Below the pieces are notes generated by a model. That model searched no databases. It was not told the origin of the DNA and was given only the letters and a program-made list of their open reading frames with translations. A stretch of 64,000 nt of DNA, taken from Cryptomeria japonica (taxonomy: Eukaryota; Streptophyta; Pinopsida; Cupressales; Cupressaceae). This document shows, in pieces, positions 1 to 10,936 of the stretch; position 1 is the first letter of the stretch; every line of letters starts with the position of its first letter. The position numbers and the translations under genes are program-made. The DNA lies in the NCBI RefSeq assembly GCF_030272615.1, contig NC_081408.1:401229889-401293888 (forward strand), written 5' to 3'.

Positions 1-2
1 TC

Positions 3-2240
3 AAGAGGCAATTGTCTACCCCCCGGAATCCACAACAGAATGACCTAGCAGAGAGGAATAACTGGACTGTGGTTGAAGCAGCTAGAACCATGTTGATTCA
101 AGGAAAGGTAGCTCACACCTTTTGGAGAGAAGCGGTGAGCACTGCAGTCTACACAATGAACTGGGTACTCATCAAGAAACGTAAGGATAAAACTCCTTAT
201 GAGTATTGGACAAGTAAGACACCTATGGTTAGCTAATTTAGAGTGTTTGGTAGCAAATGTTACATCAAGAGGAGTGAACACCAAAGAAAATTTGATGCGA
301 AATGTGATGAGGGAATATTCCTAGGATATTCCACCAAGAGCAAAGCTCTCAAGTGTTTCAACAATAAGACTCAGAGAATTATAGAAAGCATCAATGTAAG
401 AGTTGATGAAACCTCTGAGAAAACTGAGGAAACCTGCAGTGAGAAAGTGGTGAACGAACCAGTTGCAACCTTCTGGGAACCGGTTGATAGCCAACCGAGT
501 ACCAGTAACAATGTTCCTACACCGGCAAATGTAGATGCTAATACTGATGGAGATGAGGATGAAGAAGAAAAGCAAGAGGAATCCATCAAGACCATTCCTC
601 GGTATGTCAAGCTGAATCATGATCCTAATCAAATCATAGGAGATAAGGATGCAGGAATCCTTACAAGAAGAAAGGTCAGAGAAAACTCATGTATGATCTC
701 TGAATTTGAGCCTAAATCATTCAAAGAGGCACATAAAGATGAAGACTAGATCAAGGCAATGGAAGAGGAACTTGACCAGATAGAGAAAAATGGTACATGG
801 TCTTTGGTACCCAGACCAGAGCATAAAAATGTCATTGGTACCAAATGGGTCTTCAGAAATAAGTTGAATGAGGATGGCACAATGATTAGAAACAAAGCCA
901 GATTGGTATGCAAAGGATATGCTCAAGAAGAAGGAGAAGACTATGGAGAAACCTTTGCTCCTGTAGCCAGATTGGAAGGGGTCTGTATGCTTCTTGCATA
1001 TGCAGCTTTTAAAGGTTTCAAAGTATATCAAATGGATGTAAAATCTGCATTCCTAAATGGTGTACTTGAAGAGGTGTATATTGAGCAACCAGATGGGTTT
1101 TCCCTATCTGAAGACAGTGACATGGTATGTAGGCTACATAAAGCCCTATATGGACTAAAGCAGGCACCTAGGACATGGTATGAACATCTGCATTCCCATC
1201 TTGTGAAGATTGGATTTGAGAGAACAAGTGAAGATAGAAATATCTACTTGAAGTCTGAAGGAGATCAGATCCTGATCTGTGAGGTATTTGTTGATGACAT
1301 TATCTTTGGTGGAGATGACAAGATGAGTCATGAGTTTGCAGATGAGATGAAGAAAGAGTTTGAAATGTCACTCATAGGGGAGATTAAATTCTTCATTTTA
1401 CTACAGATCCAACAGATGAAGGATGGAATCTTTATCCCTCAGTCCAAGTATGTCAAAGAGGTGTTGAAGACCTTTGGCATGGAAGATAGCAAACCGGTTG
1501 GTACACCGATGGTGACCGGTTGTAAACTATCCAAAGAGGATGACTCAAAATTGGTTGATGAGAAGGAATACCAATTAATGATTGGTAAATTGCATTATGT
1601 AGTGCATAGTAGACCAGATATTGCACATGTAGTTGGCTTTACTGCAAGGTTCTAGAAAAGCCCAAGAGAATCCCACTTGGTTGCAGTCAAGCGGATTCTT
1701 AGGTATCTAAAGGGAACTATTGACTATGGATTGTGGTATCCATATAGCAAGGATTTCAACTTGAAAGTGTTCACAGATGCTGATTGGACTGGTAATATAG
1801 ATGACCGGAAGAGCACAACTGGTGGTGTATTCTTCCTCGGTGGTAGAATAGTGTCATGGATGAGTAAGAAGCAGAGTTGTATCTCTCAGTCTACAGTGGA
1901 AGCAGAATATGTTGCAGCTTTCATGAACTGCACTCAGACAATTTGGATGAAGCATGTATTAAATGGCTTCAAAGTTCATGTATCTGAACTGGTAAGTATA
2001 TTTTGTGACAATACTACTGCAATTAACATCTCCAAGAATCTGGTTTTACATTCTAGAACCAAACACTTTGAGCTTAAGTATCATTTCTTAAGGGAAAAGG
2101 TTCAAAACAAAGAGATTGCACTAGAACATGTTTCCAGTAAGGAGAAGTTAGTAGACATATTCACCAAGCCTCTCCCAAAGACTACATTTATGTACTTAAG
2201 AGGTGAATTAGGGGTGTTGCCCGTTCAGGAGGTAAACTAA
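3..2240 (+). pseudogene. pol: Copia A pol (integrase end, RT, RNase H), broken by three stops
   Basis: One frame runs from the left edge to the TAA at 2238-2240. It begins near the third catalytic residue of the integrase (AERNN, about 51-65), continues through the integrase C-terminal part (VFGSKCYIKR, GIFLGYS), then reverse transcriptase from about 765 ([29 protein letters not shown], catalytic FVDD near 1288-1299) and RNase H (FTDADW near 1771, VEAEY near 1901, FCDN near 2003, DIFTKPLP near 2156). Three in-frame stops, at 234-236, 747-749 and 1653-1655, break it. No frameshift is seen, so decay is by point mutation. In the family this enzyme copies element RNA and inserts the cDNA; this copy cannot make a full protein. 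Confidence 0.93.
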
Positions 2241-2483
2241 AAGCATATGCTCCACATCAGTCAGGTAGTGCATAGTCAAATTTATTTTGGATTGATGTGT
2301 TGAAGGATGCTACTCCTTAGGGGGAGTAGCATAATGGAACAGGGAAGCTTGTGCCTCCACTTTGGCATTGTTGTCAAAGGGGGAGAAGATGTGAAGTGGA
2401 GAAGATATCTACAGAAAATAGGGAGAAGATGTGAAGCGGAGAAGATATCTTTGTTTATTTCCATCAATGCCAAAGGGGGAGAT
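2241..2483 (+). other. Copia A 3' untranslated region and polypurine tract
   Basis: This non-coding stretch lies between the pol stop and the LTR. It contains a near-perfect direct duplication (GGGAGAAGATGTGAAG followed by GGAGAAGATATCT, around 2380 and 2423) and several AAAGGGGGAG tracts. The last one, at 2472-2482, abuts the LTR and is the likely plus-strand primer. Similar GGGGGAG-rich 3' regions are seen in copia C and copia 3. Confidence 0.75.
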
Positions 2484-3980
2484 TGTTGGCATTATGTGAA
2501 CTGATATGTGGACATAATGATATTGTATGTTGTCATTGATGTCAATATGCTGAAGAAGTGAGAACTAGCATATGAGAGAACTGGTAGAACACTGTGAACC
2601 GGCATTAGTGCCAAAGTGAAGCGGTGTGCTTGTTCAAGGTGAACCGGCATATGGTTATGGGAACCGGCACATGGAAGTGTTGTATGACTACTGGTTGGTA
2701 GTCTCAACTTCAAGGTTTCCGGTTTAAGTGCTTCAAGCCTATGTGGCTCAACCGGTGACATTGTGTGATGAGTTAGCATTGTAATGAAGAATAGATCATG
2801 TTTCCACATCAACCTTGTGCACGTGAAGGATCTTGCATGAAGGAGATTGTTCCTATCTACCTCAAGAATGTGTGAAGTCTATAAAATAGTGATGACATGT
2901 GATGGGTTATCAGCCGCCATGAAATCGGTGAAAATGGATGATGGAGAATATCTCGAGATTGGATCAAGGTTGTTGCAATTAATGGAGTGTTCTCAAAGGT
3001 CAGGATTGAACCATTTGAATTCCTTAAACTAACAGGTTTAGGGTTTAGGGTTTATGCTACCAACCTATCTATTTTCCTATAAGGTCAATGTTGTGTCTCT
3101 TTCTGAGGTTGTTGGCAAAAGTTGTGTGTGTGTATCCAAGAGAAGGGATACGTGATTCTTGCTAGACCAAAAGAAGAGAAGTGATACCCGCAGAGTGTAA
3201 GTGCAGAAGGTGAAGAGGAGCTTAAGCGGATCTGCATTGGCATTGAGTGTTGTTACTAGATCATTGTAATACCCGTTGATCTCTAACCACCTCAACAGTT
3301 GGAAAATCCCTTAACAGGGTAGCCTTAACCGGCTTGTTGTAAATCCTTTAACAGGGTAATTCAAAGCTATTGAGTTTGAAATCCTTTAGCTATTAAGTTC
3401 TTGAAATCCTCTAACAAGGTAACCTTTAACAGGGTTTAACCCTTAACTGGGTATTGTAGCCATCCCTTAACCGGGTGATCTTTAACAGGATCAGTTCCTA
3501 GCAGAACCTATTGTAATGTCTCTAACCGGACAAGGCTCCTAACAGAGTGGACTTCTAAAGAGTTCAAAAATAGCTTGTGGGTATTCATCCCCACCATGGT
3601 TTTTCCCAGTTGGGCTTCCACGTGAAAAATATGTGTGTCATGTGTGATGCTTTCCGATTGTCTGTCAAGCATATGATGGTTCTGTGTTTTATGCCTGTCA
3701 ATAAAACATGTTGAACTAGCTGTTATTATAATCTGATGATAGATTACCTGTTTATGCATAAGGGTGAAATGGTAGTGTAGTCTTGAGTTGAGTGAAAAGC
3801 TAAGTGAGTAACCGGTTAATTCTTGTCTCAGTCATTCTTAGCTTTACCGGTTGCACTCTGTTTCAAATCGGTGTCACTGTTTGCCAGTCATTTGAAGTGT
3901 CTGCTATCAGACCAGTTTAGGACTGTATTTTTGTCTGTACTGATTCACCCCCCCCTCTCAATACCGGGTTAGTACTATCA
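2484..3980 (+). repeat. Copia A 3' LTR (about 1.5 kb)
   Basis: The start TGTTGGC follows the polypurine tract and the end is ACTATCA. The first part carries many ACCGG-containing words. From about 3296 to 3550 there is an array of degenerate TTAACAGGGT boxes separated by 10-40 bases. Near 3940 there is the GATTCACCCCCCCCTCTCA box also found near the 3' end of the other copia-type LTRs in this window. The promoter was not localised. Confidence 0.85.
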
Positions 3981-3996
3981 GTTCATCATTGAGTTA

Positions 3997-4260
3997 TCAA
4001 AAAGGCCAATGTGTGATGAAGGGTATGAGATCCCTTGCTGGAGCATGTATGCGATTTCCATGTAGCTGACATTTCTCACAAGTTTTAGAAAACTTTATAG
4101 CTTCCTTCTCCATGTCTGGCCAATAGTAGCTAGCCCTTAGTAGTTTCCGAGCTAAAGTAAGACAATTCGAATGAGATCCACAAATACCTTCATGGACTTC
4201 TGATAATGCATGTTTAGATTCTTCAATTTCTAGACATCTAAGAAATGTACCGTCCAAACC
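3997..4260 (-). pseudogene. pol: Gypsy 1 integrase zinc-binding N-terminus, truncated
   Basis: The translation shows the H2C2 zinc finger of gypsy integrases: HEGICGSHSN, then YYWPDM and CEKCQLHG. It is followed by ARDLIP and THWPF, which match the same place in gypsy 2 just before the catalytic core. The reading stops where copia A begins, so the DDE core is missing from this side. It shares a frame with the second RNase H and RT segments upstream, so it is the C-terminal part of one polyprotein. Confidence 0.85.
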
Positions 4261-4419
4261 TCGTCTAAATAGATCATTAGAAATGATAACATACCATGAA
4301 GCATTTCAGGTTAGGTTTCTTTTCTCATTACGGGTAAGATTTTTCAGGTATAATTTGGTCTTGTAAATAAGAGTAAATGTGGTTGTATCGGGATGAGTCA
4401 TGTCCAATAATAGAACAGA

Positions 4420-4935
4420 CTATTTGGGTCTTAGGAGAATCATAGGCAGGTTAATGTAACTCTTCCACCGGGAATTCAAAGCAAAAATTGGATTCTTGTA
4501 ACTCAGGTAGAGATGCCAAGGTGACCATAGCATCTGTTGCTCTGTTTGCTGATCTTGGAATCTGCTGGAATGATACAAAAGTAAAATATTTCTTGAGATC
4601 CTCCACCATTCTCTTATAAGGCACAGTTTCTCATCTTGAGTCTGATATGTATCATTGATTTGATTGATGATCAGCTGAGAATCTCCATAGGTGTGTAATT
4701 CTGCAACCTTCCATTCGATAGCTAGCTTTATCCCGTTTACCAAAGCTTCATATTTTGTAATGTTGTTTGTGCAAGGGAACAAAATCTTATAAGACTTTGG
4801 GATTGAATAATTCTGAGTTGTAATAAATAGTATTCCAACATTGGAACCATTTTTAGTAAAAGACCCATCAAAGAACATCTTCCAGGGTTGTTGAGTAAGG
4901 TGCATTATTGATTCATCTGGAAACTCTATATGCAA
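4420..4935 (-). pseudogene. pol: Gypsy 1 second (archaeal-type) RNase H
   Basis: This segment has the features of a second RNase H domain following the first: WKMFFDGSF with the first catalytic aspartate, CTNNITKYEAL with the glutamate, and YGDSQLIINQ with the next aspartate. Tat-lineage gypsy elements carry this extra domain between RNase H and integrase (family knowledge). The last part, after DEKLCLIRE, drifts out of the family pattern seen in gypsy 2, which points to a frameshift near 4620. Confidence 0.85.
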
Positions 4936-4983
4936 CGGTTGAGTGTCTTCAAGTGGAGCTTCAACAAGTTGATCAGCAATTAC

Positions 4984-5505
4984 CTATCCTTTTATGGCTT
5001 TGCGTTCCACATATTCAATATCAAACTCTGTAAGGATCATGACCCATTTTGCCAATCTTCTTGTAAGTGTTACTTTGTTGAGAAGATATTTGAGTGGATC
5101 AATTTTAGCCACCAGCTTGACTGAATGTGCTAACATGTAGTGTCTCAATTTTTGTGATGCAAAGACTAATGCCAAGCATGATTTTTATATTATAGTGTAG
5201 TTCATTTCATAAGACACTAATGTTTTGCTGATGTAATAGATAGCTCGTTCCTTTTTATTGTCATCCTGTTGTGCCAAAAGTGCCCCCAGTGATGAATCGG
5301 TTGCTGATATGTATAAGATCAATGGTTTACCCTGAATTGGTGGCATCAATATTGGTAGATTAAATAGGTACTCTTTGATTTTTTGAAGGTGTTGTTCACA
5401 TTTCTGATCCTAGTTGTATATTATTCCTTTCCTCAATACTTTTGCAAAAGGTTGAGCTTTGTCTACTAGCTAAGAAATGAAGTGTCTGATTGATTGGAGA
5501 CGTCC
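4984..5505 (-). pseudogene. pol: Gypsy 1 first RNase H, with stops
   Basis: Downstream of RT the same frame gives LILYISATDSSLGALLAQ, LVFASQKLRHYM, IDPLKYLLNK and EFDIEYVERKAIKG. These are the usual blocks of the gypsy RNase H following RT. In-frame stops interrupt it, including one right after YVERKAIKG near 4984, where the usual GQVIADQL region follows. The neighbour on the 3' side is the second RNase H. Confidence 0.82.
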
Positions 5506-6440
5506 CTATAAACTTCTCATTTGACTGATGTTCTTCGGAGGTGACATTTCCATTATAGCTTGGACCTTCTCTGGATCAACCTTGATTCCCTTCTTTAAAA
5601 TGATGTACCCAAGTAGTTTACCAGATGTCACTCCGAATGCACACTTTTTTGGATTTAGCCGGAGTTTGAATTTTTTAGTTCTATCTAGTATAGGGCCTAG
5701 CTCTTGAATATGTGTGGATCTATTCATAGTCTTTACTAAAGTGTCATCAACATAATCTTCCATATTCTTATGCATCATGTCATGAAAGATAGTAGTTATT
5801 GCTCTTTGGTAAGTTGCTCCTGCATTCTTCAGCCCGAATGGCATGACATTCCAGCAAAAGGTTCCCCATGCATAGGTGAAAGCTGTCTTTTCTTGATCTC
5901 CAGGAGCTATTTTGATCTTATTATAACCGGAGAATCCATCCATTAGTGAGTACATCTCATACCCAGCAGCCATATCGACTATCATATCAATGTTAGGCAA
6001 TGGAAAGTCATCCTTTGGACAAGCTTTGTTGAGATCTCTGAAGTCTGTGCAAACCCTAATATATTGTCTGCCTTTGACACAGGTACTATGTTTGAAATCC
6101 ATTTCGCATAGTCTATAGCTCTGATAAATCCAGCTTTTAGCAGTTTTTCTAGCTCAGTTTTGACTAGTATTGGCATGTGAGGGTTCATCTTACGGAGTTT
6201 TTGCTTGACTGGTTTAACTCCTGGTGTGATAGAAAGATGGTGCATGATAAGATCAGGATCTAGGCCAGGCATATCAGAGTATGTCCATGCAAAATTGATC
6301 TTCTTTTCTGAAAAGAGATGAGTGAAATCTTTCAATTCTTTTGCTGATAGTGATTGAGCTACATGAATGATGTGTGGTGTCTCTTGACTCCCAATGTTCA
6401 CTAGTTTAGTTGGCTTGATCAATATAGAAGACCTTTCCTA
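5506..6440 (-). pseudogene. pol: Gypsy 1 reverse transcriptase, frameshifted
   Basis: The N-terminal part (about 6422-6055) has DLIMHHLSITPGVKPVKQ and the fingers region ending SNIVPVSK. After a frameshift near 6055 the frame continues IRVCTDFRDLNKACPKDDFPLP, YSLMDGFSGYNKI, AFTYAWGTFCWNVMPFGL and the catalytic YVDD near 5743-5754, then LNPKKCAFGV and GKLLGYI. All core RT blocks are present, so it was once functional. A second frameshift lies upstream at about 6465, and a TAG occurs just before ERSSILIKP. Confidence 0.93.
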
Positions 6441-7447
6441 AAAATTACTTGGCAGTATATCAAGTATCTCACTTCAAGTGCCTCAGAGAGGTTTTCACCC
6501 TTAGGTACGTCCTTTATTTTCTCTTTTTTAGATTCTGACACCGCCACAATGTCATTTTCACCATCAGATCTTTTATTTTTATTTTTCTGATTTTTGCGAC
6601 TAAGATACTTGATATCTCTTTTAGTCATGTTTTCACTATGTTCACTAGTGGAAGAGTCCATAAGTTCAACTGCATTGAGATAATAGGCTAACATATAGTC
6701 ATTGGCAAAAGTAGGTATATTTACAGGCTGGTTTTGTAAAGTATAGTCAATTAGTTCTAGATGTAGTAAGGATAAATGTTGGACATGTTCGAGGGAGTTC
6801 ATGATATTGTCATCACAACTACTGATCAAAAATTCAAGTTCCAGAAGGATACCTCGCGTAAATGTCTTGATACCAGGAAAAGTCAGAACATGATTATGAA
6901 AGTGCATGTTAATATTTAGTTGACCTAATCTAATAGACATACGTGTAGCATCGTTCTCTATGCTAGACTGGACTTCATATCGTGGTTTGACAACAATAAG
7001 ATTAGTAGACTAATTTTCATTATTTACATTAGATGATTCAAAATTTGATGCTGAGTAGATATTGTCAGAAACAAGATTGTTGTCAAAGTCATCAGAGTTA
7101 TCAAATGAAGTATCCAAGTCTTCTTCAAGTGATTTAGTGATTATATGTATGATATCAACACCAACATCCTTAACATTGCAAGTTCCTTCAAGATTTGTCT
7201 CATTTAGCATTTGTATCTGACAGACCCGTTGACATGATCTTGATGTTTCTATGATTCCCTGTCGTCTACTCCATTCAGCTTCCTCTGGACTGATGACCGG
7301 TTCTACTTCTATAGCTTCCAATTCTTCTTGTGTAAACCCATACCTGATTTGTTCTATCTTAGTATAGGGGTACATAGATGAAAATTTTTCTGGTATTCTT
7401 CCTTCCTTTAGTCCTTGTTCATAGTTTGCTTGTCTCTTTTGTCTAAT
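6441..7447 (-). pseudogene. Gypsy 1 spacer between G-patch and RT, acidic, unknown
   Basis: This region continues the gag-protease frame with in-frame stops. It is rich in Glu, Asp and Asn (for example SLEEDLDTSFDNSDDFDNN) and has no domain I recognise. Gypsy 2 has a comparable acidic stretch in the same place, including a shared stretch with LLPLIHPELIDWEN versus LSLLHLELIDYT and matching ANDYMLAYYLNAV / LNDHAISVYLNAI. A conserved short motif in an otherwise loose linker suggests a real but uncharacterised segment of the polyprotein. Confidence 0.7.
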
Positions 7448-8011
7448 TTCCTATATTTTTTTTTCTAGTTTTATGCCCATCAGCTCTTGAGTATCATCTG
7501 TGGTACTAGTAGACTCCTCTGGAGTTTTTGTAGTGGATGTATTTGAGAGGTGATCTGGACCCCATTCATACTCATTTGAGTTAGTCTCTGAATCTTCTAC
7601 TTGTTGCCTACCAGTGTATGTGACTGGAACCTTCAGTGGTGCAAACAATTCTCTGATTCTTTCTACTTCATCTCTTATATCCTCTGGGACTTCAAATCCT
7701 TGTATTGTTGTAGCTGACACCATCAGAGCTTGAGTGCTAACTATTTCTTCTTTCTTGATTGTTGATTCCTCTTTCTCTTTTACCCACTCTACTTGAGTTT
7801 GTTGAGTGTTTGTTTTTTGTAATGTTAAAGGAAATATCCTTTTCTGCCACTTAGACTTAGAAGTATGTTTTTGGTTTGATGTCTTTATCAGATTGTACCC
7901 CAGTCCAGCCTTATCATTTATTGATTTTGTTTGCAGCTGAATCAGTTCAATAATACCCTCTTGATGTTTGCCCAGGGGACTAGTACCTGAATATCCCATG
8001 CGTTGAATCAT
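7448..8011 (-). pseudogene. Gypsy 1 G-patch segment of the polyprotein
   Basis: The segment opens MIQRMGYSGTSPLGKHQEGI and continues to AGLGYN, matching the glycine-rich G-patch pattern (an RNA-binding motif; also attached to the protease of some retroviruses, family knowledge). It is followed by a charged, Thr/Ser-rich tail with APLKVPVTY. It is in frame with gag and protease and lies between protease and RT. Gypsy 2 has the same motif at 37880-38006 and element E has one at 52871. Confidence 0.8.
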
Positions 8012-8215
8012 CTTGTAGCCAGGACCATATTGGGTTGAGGAAATCTCACAATGTCATACTTCCTCGTTTTGACTATCTTCCTTGAAAAGCCATTTAAGAA
8101 CTGCATCCTCTTCTATTTCATCTACCAAGGAAGTAGAAGACTGTACAAAAAGACCATCATATATGATATTCGAAGCTGAAGTTTGTGTTTTCATGGCCTC
8201 TGATGGTTTGCCCAA

Positions 8216-9439
8216 CTATTTTGGTGATGGAGGGAGAGAGATTAATGAAAGTACCGGTTCTATCTTGTAGCCATCCATGCTGGTATTTGTAATCTTCAAT
8301 TTCTTTTCTAAGTCTTTCATCAGAGCTTCCGGATTTTCATTTGGAGAAGTTGCCCTATTATGAGGTACAAAAGTATCAGCACTTTTTGTCAATACATTAC
8401 AGGGGAAATTTGTATCAGCAGGAATACTGACTTCAACTCCATTGCAGGGAAATTTTAAGCATTGATGGTATATAGATGGAACTGCCTTCATTTCATGAAT
8501 CCATGACCTACCCAGTAAGATATTGTATGACAGAGGAAGATCAAGTACCTAGAAAAGGACATCTCTTTCTATAGGTCCCACTCTGACTGGTAATGATACC
8601 AGACCTTTAGAGGTCCCTTCTTCTTCATCATAGGCTTTAATTGTTATTTTCTTGGCGAGATCAATGACATTTTCAGAAAATCCTAGTTGTGTAAGCAGAC
8701 TGTAAGTATAGATATTCAATCCTGTGCCTCCATCTATCAAAACATGTTTGACTCTGTGTTTATGGATCATGGCTTCAATATGCAATGGTTGGTTATGTGG
8801 ATGATTTAGCAAGTTGTCATCTTCTTTAGAGAAGGTCAGATAGTGAGGTGAAGTTAGATGACCCACCATAGACTGAAACTGATCAATATCTAAATCTTTT
8901 GGAATATTAGTGGTGAGCAACGCTTTGTCCAAGATCTCTTTGTGAGCAAAATATATTTTTAGCAATTCAAAGATTGAGATTTGAGCATTTGTCCTTTTCA
9001 ATTGTTCAACAATGTTGTATCCAGAGGATGATGTTGAAGTTATCCTTTTAAATTTATCCAAGGTTGATTCTTTTTGTTTGTTTGACAAGGCTGGTAGGTT
9101 TGATGTTGCTTGAGACGGAGTTGAAGAACTAGCTCCTTGGAGAGTGACTTTCTTTTGAGAATGAGTCATAGCTCTTGCATATCGTGATTCATTTTGTTTA
9201 TCTTGGATTATAATCACATTGCAATATTCAGATTGGGAAGGCTCAATCATGTTGATGACGTTATCATTTTTGGTATAAGTATAATTTACTTTGGCACCTC
9301 CTTTGGTCTTTGAGGATTCACCTTGTTCGTAAATAGGTAAAGGGTCCTTAAATGCTTTGTGATCAGCATTGGTTGGGTGATTCCCAACAACAATTTTACC
9401 AGCGTCTATGAGATCTTGAATCTCATGCTTGAGCTTCAT
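8216..9439 (-). pseudogene. pol: Gypsy 1 aspartic protease region
   Basis: The frame includes PLHIEAMIHKHRVKHVLIDGG, with the catalytic aspartate in a D-G-G context, then LNIYTYSLLTQLG. Downstream come LPVRVGPI, the LLGRSWIHEMK region and YHQCLKFPCNG. Gypsy 2 has the corresponding LPIRVGPL, YNILLGRPWIHD and YHQCLKFPYSG. The enzyme would cleave the element's polyprotein. An in-frame stop near 8549 separates the catalytic half from the C-terminal half. The first part, KHEIQDLIDAGKI, is the gag-protease junction, conserved in gypsy 2. Confidence 0.82.
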
Positions 9440-9553
9440 GCAGTTGTTTGTGTTATGACCTTTATTCCAATGGTAGTCACAGTATTCATTTTCTCTCCAC
9501 CATTTTGGTTTGATTTCCGGATCATATGGCCTATAATTATCTGGTAATGTTAT

Positions 9554-10936
9554 CTAGTTGTTTGCCAATAGAGTTTTGAAAGAGGATTCATATGATTCTT
9601 TGAGAGGAGTAAAATCACGTTTAGGTTTGGAAAGCCAAGGTTTCTCTTTGAACCATTCTTTTGTTTTCTTTGGAGGATTTTCTATTGTAGCTTCAGCAGC
9701 TTTGAGCGCTTGTGTGCCACTAGTCAAGTTGAATATCATGGGCTTTGAGTTGGTTTTAACAGTGTCTACTACTCTGTCATTAACAACGTTCTTATTATTG
9801 TCTTTGCCATACTTCCAATACTTGTTTTTCTCTTTATAGCTAGATCCTGGTTGCGTTTCTTTCCAAGGTGAGATATCCCCCTTCTTTATGAGCACATTTT
9901 CTGTTCAAATAGCACTATCTACCATTTTGTTAAATGATGGGTGTACTTGCATTTGGATACTATATTTCAATTCTAGGACCAAGTTGTTGACAAATATATC
10001 CATTTTCTCAACATCTAGGATAGGCCGCGAATACCTAGAGAACATCTTTCTCCAACATTGGAGGAAAGTGAGAAAAGGCTCTCCTGTTTTCTGTTTGGTA
10101 TTGCAAAGTTCAATCATAGTAACAGGATGTCAAATGTTGTAGGAGTATTGTTGTAAAAATAGTTGGATTAGTTCTTCAAAAAAATTTATCCCTTTAGGTA
10201 GACTTGAGAAACATCCCATAGCTTGTCCTCCCAAACTCCTTGGAAAAAGGTGCATGAGATATGTTTGATCATGCATGAACTCCATATAGGCAGCACGAAA
10301 TTCCTTGACATGATCTTGAGGATCTGAGGTACCATCATATTTGTCAAATTTTGGGATCTCAACTTGTGAAGGAAATGAAGGTATGTATAGATTCTTGTGA
10401 AATGGAAAGGGGCATATTGTCTCTAGAGAATATTGTTTTGGGGAGTTATCATTATTCTTCAGTTCTGTGATCTCAGTCCGTAAGGCTTGTAATTGTTTGT
10501 GTACCATGAGTATAGGTTATTCTTCCTTTTTAGTAATGAGTGTCTGAACATCATATCCAGTAGGAAGTTTGGCACCTTGTTTTGCTAGTTCTAAGAAATA
10601 GTCTTTCTTTTCTCGAGCCAGGATAGCTTTCATCATTTTTCGGAAGTCTTTATCCTTTTGATAGTCACAAATATCTTTTTCTAGAGGTTCAGTGTCTTCT
10701 TCAGCTTCACTTGATGAGGAATCATTATTGGTTTCATGAACACTAAGGTTGTCTTTGTCATTGTATTCCATCTCATGTGTAGTGGGAGGTTCAGGTTCAT
10801 CAAAAACTGGTACCCCTGATGATGAAGGTTTGTCAGTGAGTGGGTCCTTCATGTAGTATGGGTTATCTTGATATGTGAAGTGTTGTCCTTTGCCTTTGGC
10901 TTCTTTCTTATGAGAATTCCTGGTTTGAATAGGCAT
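9554..10936 (-). pseudogene. gag: Gypsy 1 gag
   Basis: The first ATG (10934-10936) starts MPIQTRNSHKKEAKGKG; it is the first ATG of a frame that stays aligned through protease and spacer. The retrotransposon gag domain is visible at about 10370-9905: VEIPKFDKYDGTSDPQDHV, RAAYMEF, YLMHLFPRSL, WRKMFSRYS, MDIFVNNL. Gag packages element RNA in cytoplasmic particles. In-frame stops occur near 10517, 10130, 9905 and 9554. The N-terminal 140 residues are acidic and low complexity. No CCHC zinc knuckle was seen, as in gypsy 2. Confidence 0.88.

Larger units (their letters stand above)
1..3980 (+). mobile_element. Ty1-copia retrotransposon, 3' half (copia A)
   Basis: This is the 3' portion of a plus-strand copia element that enters from the left edge. 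The order integrase end, reverse transcriptase, RNase H, polypurine tract, 3' LTR is the copia order. The LTR starts TGTTGGC right after a purine tract and ends ACTATCA, and the sequence changes abruptly at 3981 to a minus-strand gypsy integrase. I infer insertion into that integrase; the 5' half and the matching target duplication lie outside the window (the right copy would be GTTCA, 3981-3985). Confidence 0.9.
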
